From positions 5,165,001 to 5,229,000 of the forward strand of contig NZ_CP114904.1 of assembly GCF_027497215.1 (NCBI RefSeq): a stretch of 64,000 nt of DNA. The letters are read 5' to 3'. Both the position numbers and the translations under genes were made by a program. Source of the stretch: Micromonospora sp. WMMD812. Its GTDB lineage: Bacteria > Actinomycetota > Actinomycetes > Mycobacteriales > Micromonosporaceae. Positions 59,777-64,000 of the stretch are shown here, one piece after another; the stretch's first letter is position 1; each line of letters starts with the position of its first letter. The notes beneath the pieces were generated by a model. The model worked only from the letters and a program-made list of their open reading frames with translations. It did not search any database and was not told the DNA's origin.

Positions 59777-60697
59777 ATGCTCCGTTCCGTCATCCTCGCC
59801 GCCTCCCGGTCATCCCAGGTCCAGCGGCTCGTCGCGACGGCCCCGTTCACCCGGGACGTCGTCCGCCGGTTCGTGGCCGGCGCCAAGACCGACGACGCGT
59901 TGCGCGCGACCCGCGCACTCGTCGACGACGGTCTCGCGGTCACCCTCGACCACCTCGGCGAGGACACCGTCACCCCCGAGCAGGCCAACGCCACGCGGGA
60001 CGAGTACCTGAGGCTGCTGCGGCTGCTCGCCGGCGCGGGGCTCACCCCGGCCGCCGAGGTCAGCGTGAAGCTCTCCGCCCTCGGGCAGATGTTCGACGAG
60101 CAGCTGGCGTACGACAACGCGCGCGCGATCTGCGCGGCGGCCGACGCGGCGGGCACCACGGTCACCCTGGACATGGAGGACCACACCACCACCGACTCGA
60201 CCCTCGACATCCTCACCAAGCTGCGCAAGGACTACCCGTCGACCGGCGCGGTGCTCCAGGCGTACCTGCGGCGGACCGAGTCGGACTGCCGGGAGCTGGC
60301 CACGGCCGGGTCCCGGGTGCGGCTCTGCAAGGGGGCCTACAAGGAGCCCGAGTCGGTGGCCTACCAGTCCGCCCGCGAGGTGGACAAGTCCTACGTCCGG
60401 TGCCTGAACATCCTGATGTCCGGCGAGGGCCACCCGATGCTGGCGACCCACGACCCGCGCCTGATCGCGATCGGCGAGGACCGGGCCCGCTGGTTCGACC
60501 GGGGCCCGGACCGGTTCGAGTTCCAGATGCTCTACGGCATCCGCCCGGAGGAGCAGGCCCGGCTGGTCGCCGAGGGGTACACCGTGCGCACCTACGTCCC
60601 GTACGGCGACCAGTGGTACGGCTACCTGATGCGCCGGCTCGCCGAGCGCCCGGCCAACCTGGCCTTCTTCGGCCGCGCCCTGATCTCCAAGAAGTAG
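59777..60697 (+). CDS. Proline dehydrogenase
   Basis: A 306-residue monofunctional FAD enzyme oxidising proline to pyrroline-5-carboxylate. TIM-barrel motifs: E-V-S-V-K-L-S-A-L-G, V-T-L-D-M-E-D-H, R-L-C-K-G-A-Y-K-E-P, L-A-T-H-D-P-R, F-E-F-Q-M-L-Y-G-I and the C-terminal Y-G-Y-L-M-R-R-L-A-E-R-P-A-N. The partner P5C dehydrogenase is not in the window. Leaderless start; ends at a strong terminator. Confidence 0.94.
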   Translation: MLRSVILAASRSSQVQRLVATAPFTRDVVRRFVAGAKTDDALRATRALVDDGLAVTLDHLGEDTVTPEQANATRDEYLRLLRLLAGAGLTPAAEVSVKLSALGQMFDEQLAYDNARAICAAADAAGTTVTLDMEDHTTTDSTLDILTKLRKDYPSTGAVLQAYLRRTESDCRELATAGSRVRLCKGAYKEPESVAYQSAREVDKSYVRCLNILMSGEGHPMLATHDPRLIAIGEDRARWFDRGPDRFEFQMLYGIRPEEQARLVAEGYTVRTYVPYGDQWYGYLMRRLAERPANLAFFGRALISKK

Positions 60698-60713
60698 TCG
60701 CGCGCCGACGCCC

Positions 60714-60750
60714 GGACGGGCCGGTGGGACGAGGTCCCGCCGGCCCGTCC
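60714..60750 (+). terminator. Terminator after proline dehydrogenase
   Basis: 17-bp stem GGACGGGCCGGTGGGAC (60714-60730) with its complement at 60734-60750 (one T-G pair), loop GAG. Confidence 0.85.
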
Positions 60751-60763
60751 GTCGTCTGCCCCC

Positions 60764-60792
60764 TTGACGACCTTGGCTAATAGGATTAGCCT
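60764..60792 (+). promoter_or_regulatory. Promoter with embedded operator for the hydrolase-tetR operon
   Basis: -35 TTGACG (60764-60769) and -10 TAGCCT (60787-60792) are 17 bp apart. A perfect palindrome GGCTAAT-AGG-ATTAGCC (60775-60791) fills the spacer and covers the -10, ideal for repression by the TetR protein encoded in the operon. A further TTAGC half-site lies inside the first codons. Confidence 0.72.
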
Positions 60793-60799
60793 TATGGCT

Positions 60800-61600
60800 A
60801 TGACAGTTAGCTACGTTGCTCGGGACGGCGGACGGATCGCGTACGAGGTGCACGGGGCTGGCCCGCTGGTGGTCCTCGCGCACGGCATGGGGGAGAACCG
60901 CGGCTCCTACCGGCACCTGATGCCGCTGCTGGTCGAGGCCGGTTACCGGGTGGCCGCGGTGGACGTCCGGGGGCACGGCGATTCGAGCGTCGGCTGGCCG
61001 ACGTACGCCCCGGCGGAGGTCGGCGCCGACCTGCTGGCGGTGGTCCGCGACCTGGGCGGGGAGCGGGCCGTGCTCGTCGGCAACTCGTCGGCCGCGGCGG
61101 CGGTGGTCTTCGCGGCGGCCGACGCGCCCGACCTGGTCGCCGGCATCGTGCAGACCGGCGCGTTCGTCAGCCAGCCGAAGCTCAACCCGGTCATGCGGCT
61201 CGTCGTGGCCGCGGTGACGCGCAGCCCACGGCTGTTCGGGATGTTCCACAAGACCCTGTTTCCGGTCACCCGGCCGGCCGACGACGCGGCGTTCCGCCGG
61301 GCGATGGTGGCCAAGCTGCGGGAGCCCGGTCGGATGGCGGCCCTGCGCGGTGTCGCCGAGCCGGTCGAGCCGCACTGGACGACCCGGGCCCGGGAGGTCC
61401 GGCAGCCGGTCCTGGTGCTGATGGGCGCGCGTGACCCGGATTTCAAGGACCCCGGTGCCGAGGCGCGCGCCGCGCGGCGGCTCTTCGGCACCGCCGAGGC
61501 CCGCATGATCGACGACTCGGGTCACTACCCGCACGCCGACCAGCCCGAGCGCACCGCCGAGCAGTTGACGGCGTTCCTGGCGGTGTGCGGCGATGCCTAG
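60800..61600 (+). CDS. Alpha/beta hydrolase (TetR-linked)
   Basis: A 266-residue alpha/beta-hydrolase: L-A-H-G-M-G-E-N-R-G-S-Y oxyanion region, D-V-R-G-H-G-D-S-S, nucleophile elbow G-N-S-S-A-A-A (Ser near 93), acid in G-A-R-D-P-D-F and final D-S-G-H-Y-P-H. ATG 60800 follows the -10 by 7 nt; ATG 60794 is also in frame. Overlaps tetR by 8 bp, so substrate is probably related to the TetR ligand. Confidence 0.86.
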   Translation: MTVSYVARDGGRIAYEVHGAGPLVVLAHGMGENRGSYRHLMPLLVEAGYRVAAVDVRGHGDSSVGWPTYAPAEVGADLLAVVRDLGGERAVLVGNSSAAAAVVFAAADAPDLVAGIVQTGAFVSQPKLNPVMRLVVAAVTRSPRLFGMFHKTLFPVTRPADDAAFRRAMVAKLREPGRMAALRGVAEPVEPHWTTRAREVRQPVLVLMGARDPDFKDPGAEARAARRLFGTAEARMIDDSGHYPHADQPERTAEQLTAFLAVCGDA

Positions 61601-62171
61601 GGCGGGCCTCAACCAGCAGGCCGTGGTGCGCGAGGCGGCCCGGCTGGCCGACGAGGTCGGCTACCCGCAGCTCACCCTCGCGGCGCTGGCCGGCCGGCTC
61701 GGCGTCGCGCTGCCCAGCCTCTACAAGCACGTCCGGGGCGCGGACGCGCTCGACCAGAAGCTCTCCGCGCTGGCCACCGCCGAGCTGGCCACCGAGCTGA
61801 CCACCGCCGCCACCGGGCGGGCCGGCGTGGACGCGCTGCGTGCCATCGCCACCGCCTACCGGGCGTACGCGCACCGGCACCCCGGCCGCTATCCGGCCAC
61901 ACAGCGGGTGCCGGACCCGGCCGATCCGGAGCACGTGGCCGCGGGGGAGCGGGCGGTCGGCGCGATCTACGCGGTGCTGCGTGGCTACGGGCTCAGCGGC
62001 GACGACGCGGTCGACGCCACCCGGGCACTGCGCAGCGCGTTGCACGGGTTCGTCGCGCTGGAGGCGTCGGGCGGCTTCGGCCTTCCCCGCGACATAGACC
62101 GCTCGTACGACCAGCTGGTCGAGGCGTTGGACACCGCCATCGCGGCCTGGCCCGGGCGAGGTCAGCGATGA
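61593..62171 (+). CDS. TetR-family regulator with WHG-type C-terminal domain
   Basis: A 192-residue repressor: N-terminal HTH (V-V-R-E-A-A-R-L-A-D-E-V-G, L-G-V-A-L-P-S-L-Y-K-H-V) and a C-terminal ligand domain with A-L-R-S-A-L-H-G-F-V-A-L-E-A-S-G-G-F, the WHG signature. Likely represses its own operon through the palindrome at 60775-60791. Overlaps the next gene by ATGA. Confidence 0.92.
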   Translation: MPRAGLNQQAVVREAARLADEVGYPQLTLAALAGRLGVALPSLYKHVRGADALDQKLSALATAELATELTTAATGRAGVDALRAIATAYRAYAHRHPGRYPATQRVPDPADPEHVAAGERAVGAIYAVLRGYGLSGDDAVDATRALRSALHGFVALEASGGFGLPRDIDRSYDQLVEALDTAIAAWPGRGQR

Positions 62172-62506
62172 TCCGCGGGTTCGGGTTGCTCCTGGTCTTC
62201 CTGCTCGAACTCGCCGTCCTGGTGATCGGCGCGCGGTGGGGCTGGGCGATGGACGCCGGAGTGCCGATCCGGCTGCTCGCCGCCGTCGCCGTGCCGCTGC
62301 TGCTCGCCGCGCTCTGGGGTGTCCTCGGCTCGCCGAAGGCCCGGGTGCCCCTGCCCGCCCCCGCCAAGCACGCGTTCCAGGCCGCCTGGTTCGTGCTGGG
62401 TGGCGGAATGCTCGCCCTGCTCGGCCGGCCGCTGCTCGGGGTCGCGCTGGTCGCGGTCTGGGCGGTCACCGTCACCCTGTTGCGCCTCGGCGGCCGCCCG
62501 GCGTGA
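62168..62506 (+). CDS. DUF2568 (YrdB-like) membrane protein
   Basis: A 112-residue protein with four hydrophobic segments (about residues 4-20, 35-50, 65-82, 84-102) and the DUF2568 motif F-L-L-E-L-A-V-L plus A-L-W-G-V-L-G-S-P-K-A. Third gene of the hydrolase-tetR operon. Function unknown. Confidence 0.85.
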   Translation: MIRGFGLLLVFLLELAVLVIGARWGWAMDAGVPIRLLAAVAVPLLLAALWGVLGSPKARVPLPAPAKHAFQAAWFVLGGGMLALLGRPLLGVALVAVWAVTVTLLRLGGRPA

Positions 62507-62558
62507 CCGGGCGCGGCCGATCGGCGGTGCCGCCCGCGCCGAGGCGGGCGGAGGGCCG

Positions 62559-62564
62559 TACCCT
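62559..62564 (+). promoter_or_regulatory. -10 box of the metallopeptidase-like gene
   Basis: TACCCT with 6 nt to GTG 62571. Confidence 0.55.
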
Positions 62565-62570
62565 TCGCCG

Positions 62571-63857
62571 GTGACCGACGGTCTGGACGAGCCGCGACCG
62601 CGCCGGCTCTGGCCGGTGTGGACGGCGCTCGCGGTGGTCGTGCTGCTGCTGACCTGCGGGCTGCCGGCGGTGCTGGTGCTCGGGGTGCTCCGGGAGCGCG
62701 GCGACCGGGCGGCGCTGGCGCCGGTCGACGCGGCGGCCGACGACCCGGCGACCCGCGCCGGACGGGACCTCGCCGACCGGATGGCGGCCGAGCTGGACCG
62801 GCAGTCCGACGCCCTGCTGGCCGGGGACCGGGCCGGCTTCCTGGCGATCGCCGAGCCGGCCGCGCACGCCGACCTGCGCCGCCGGTTCGCCGCGCTGCGC
62901 GCGCTGAAGGTGACCACCTGGCGGGCCGAGGTGACCGAGCTGCCCACCGCGGCCCCGGGCCGGGCCGGCGAGTGGCGGCTGCTGGTCCGGTACCAGTACT
63001 GCTTCGTGGTGCCCGGATGCCGGCCCAGCCCGCTGCTGATCGGCACCCGCTGGCGGGCGACGGCCGACCGCCCTCGCCTGCTCGCCGTCGAGGAGTCCAC
63101 GTCCGCCGAGACCGGCACCCGGCCGTGGGAGGTCAGCGACCTGGTGGTCGCCACCGGCGCCCGGACCGTCGTGGCCACCACCCCGGCGCTGCGCGGCCGG
63201 CTCCCCGGGCTGCTGGCCGACGCCGAGGCGGCGGCGACGGTTGCCGACCGGTACGCGCCGGCCGGCGAGATCCCCGACCGGTACCGGGTCTTCTACGCCG
63301 GACGGGCGGAGTGGGCGCGCTGGTACGGCGGCGGGCGGCCGAAGTGGACCGGCGGCTACGCGGTCACCGTCGGCGGCGGCCACCACGAGGTGGTGCTCAA
63401 CGCCGACGGGCTGACCCCCGCTGGACAGGACGACCTCCTCCGGCACGAGCTGACCCACGCCGCGTCGCTGCCCGACCGGGGCGCTCCGGGCAAGGCCACC
63501 TGGTGGCTCGTGGAGGGGTTGGCCGAGTACGCCGGGGCCGACGGCCAGCCGGTCGACCGGTACGGCGGCCTGGCCGAGGTGCGGCGGCTGGTCCAGGGCG
63601 GCTGGACCGGCCGGTTGGACGGGATCGTTCCCGCCGACGACGCCCCGGCCGACCAGGTCGCGGGCAGCTACGGGCTCGGGTACCTGGCCGTCCGGCACCT
63701 CGTCGACCGGTTCGGCGAGGAGCGGGTGCTCGCCTTCTTCGCGGCCGTCGTGCGCGACCGCATCCCGATCGGCCGGGCCGCCGAGCAGGTCCTCGGTGAG
63801 CCCTGGCCCGCCCTGCACGACGAGTGCGTCGACTACGTCCGCGCCCTGACCTCCTGA
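62571..63857 (+). CDS. Membrane-anchored putative zinc metallopeptidase (HExxH)
   Basis: A 428-residue protein: Arg/Pro-rich cytoplasmic start, one membrane segment (about residues 17-38), an NTF2-like stretch (~50-190, with A-A-E-L-D-R-Q-S-D-A-L-L-A-G-D), and a C-terminal gluzincin-like domain with L-R-H-E-L-T-H-A-A-S (zinc His pair, catalytic Glu) and L-V-E-G-L-A-E-Y-A-G about 35 residues later, the third zinc ligand Glu. This is the E-G-x-A-E-Y pattern of peptidase MA-like proteins. Faces outward. Substrate unknown. Confidence 0.83.
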   Translation: MTDGLDEPRPRRLWPVWTALAVVVLLLTCGLPAVLVLGVLRERGDRAALAPVDAAADDPATRAGRDLADRMAAELDRQSDALLAGDRAGFLAIAEPAAHADLRRRFAALRALKVTTWRAEVTELPTAAPGRAGEWRLLVRYQYCFVVPGCRPSPLLIGTRWRATADRPRLLAVEESTSAETGTRPWEVSDLVVATGARTVVATTPALRGRLPGLLADAEAAATVADRYAPAGEIPDRYRVFYAGRAEWARWYGGGRPKWTGGYAVTVGGGHHEVVLNADGLTPAGQDDLLRHELTHAASLPDRGAPGKATWWLVEGLAEYAGADGQPVDRYGGLAEVRRLVQGGWTGRLDGIVPADDAPADQVAGSYGLGYLAVRHLVDRFGEERVLAFFAAVVRDRIPIGRAAEQVLGEPWPALHDECVDYVRALTS

Positions 63858-63984
63858 GGCACCCTGACCGTCGGACCCGCCGGCCGCGGCGGCCACCCTG
63901 CTGGCCGCCGCGAGCACCCTGCTGGCCGCCACGGGCACCCCGTGGTGCGCCCGCCGCCGTATCGTCCCGCGTCGACACCGGTCG

Positions 63985-64000
63985 TAGCATGGGCCCCGTG
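63985..64000 (+). promoter_or_regulatory. -10 box and start codon of the next gene (cut by the window)
   Basis: TAGCAT (63985-63990) with 7 nt to GTG at 63998-64000, the same leaderless layout seen across the window. Nothing of the product is visible. The gap before it (63858-63984) contains direct repeats of CACCCTGCTGGCCGCC. Confidence 0.5.

Overview
This 64-kb window comes from a high-GC (about 73%) mycothiol-producing actinobacterium, most likely Micromonospora or a close relative in the Micromonosporaceae. The evidence is codon use, two mycothiol genes (mshA and mshD), a GlnR/RegX3-type regulatory core, and gene order. Two blocks that lie apart in Mycobacterium tuberculosis sit together here: 1-17.4 kb resembles the pst/mshD/glnR/cysA2/sseC/nitrobindin/aminotransferase-IV neighbourhood (about Rv0811-Rv0820), and 21-57.6 kb resembles the Rv0474-hbhA/murB/mshA/gpm1/senX3-regX3/ppx1 neighbourhood (about Rv0474-Rv0498). 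There is no rRNA, tRNA, CRISPR array, transposase or prophage. The window is ordinary chromosome with small islands of accessory genes.

Layout. 0-3.6 kb: phosphate ABC transporter pstSCAB (minus strand) with a PHO-box-like repeat upstream of pstS. 3.7-6.7 kb: a minisatellite, mshD, a membrane-anchored polysaccharide deacetylase and glnR. 6.9-12.2 kb: a membrane protein, a DUF2993 protein, then a Cys-rich leader peptide in front of a thiosulfate sulfurtransferase/DUF1416 operon, an OmpR-type DNA-binding protein and a membrane-anchored unknown. 12.3-18.5 kb: glycogen-debranching enzyme coupled to an SCP2-like protein, a DsrE-like protein divergent from a tiny membrane protein and a nitrobindin, aminotransferase IV, Fur-family regulator and YgfZ. 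18.5-24.7 kb: BKACE-type enzyme, asparaginase, hydrolase, XRE regulator/hbhA-like pair, DUF2516, hydrolase, AlaX. 24.8-36.3 kb: an FG-GAP pseudoprotease, nucleotidyltransferase, SDR/WYL pair, a four-gene ABC exporter plus two-component system, EI24/macro-domain pair, tandem-GNAT and RidA. 36.5-41.1 kb: an LPXTG-type surface protein, then a LacI/beta-glucosidase locus that keeps only a 14-codon scrap of a sugar permease. 41.1-47.4 kb: murB, methyltransferase, SDR, mshA, YbjN-like and a lysine/alanine-rich nucleoid-type protein. 47.9-54.4 kb: two paralogous MFS exporters, gpm, phoU, senX3-regX3. 54.4-64 kb: a large structured intergenic element, a DUF3109 protein, ppx, a sugar isomerase-like protein, CGNR regulator, a lipoprotein/glutathionylspermidine-synthase-like pair, proline dehydrogenase, a TetR operon and a putative metallopeptidase.

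How the genes work together. SenX3-RegX3 with PhoU and pstSCAB make a complete phosphate-sensing and uptake circuit, and both promoter regions carry GTTCAC-type repeats. MshA and MshD are the first and last enzymes of mycothiol synthesis. The Cys leader, sulfurtransferase, DUF1416 and DsrE-like genes point to sulfur control.

Most distinctive signals: (i) a 43-bp dispersed repeat present twice, each time placed between two co-oriented genes with an open frame whose stop overlaps the next start codon; (ii) about 25 genes whose start codon lies 6-8 nt after a TANNNT box, implying pervasive leaderless transcription; (iii) a ~147-nt multibranched inverted-repeat element downstream of regX3; (iv) long AT-richer inverted repeats at three convergent gene ends; (v) a protease-fold protein lacking all three catalytic residues fused to ten FG-GAP repeats.
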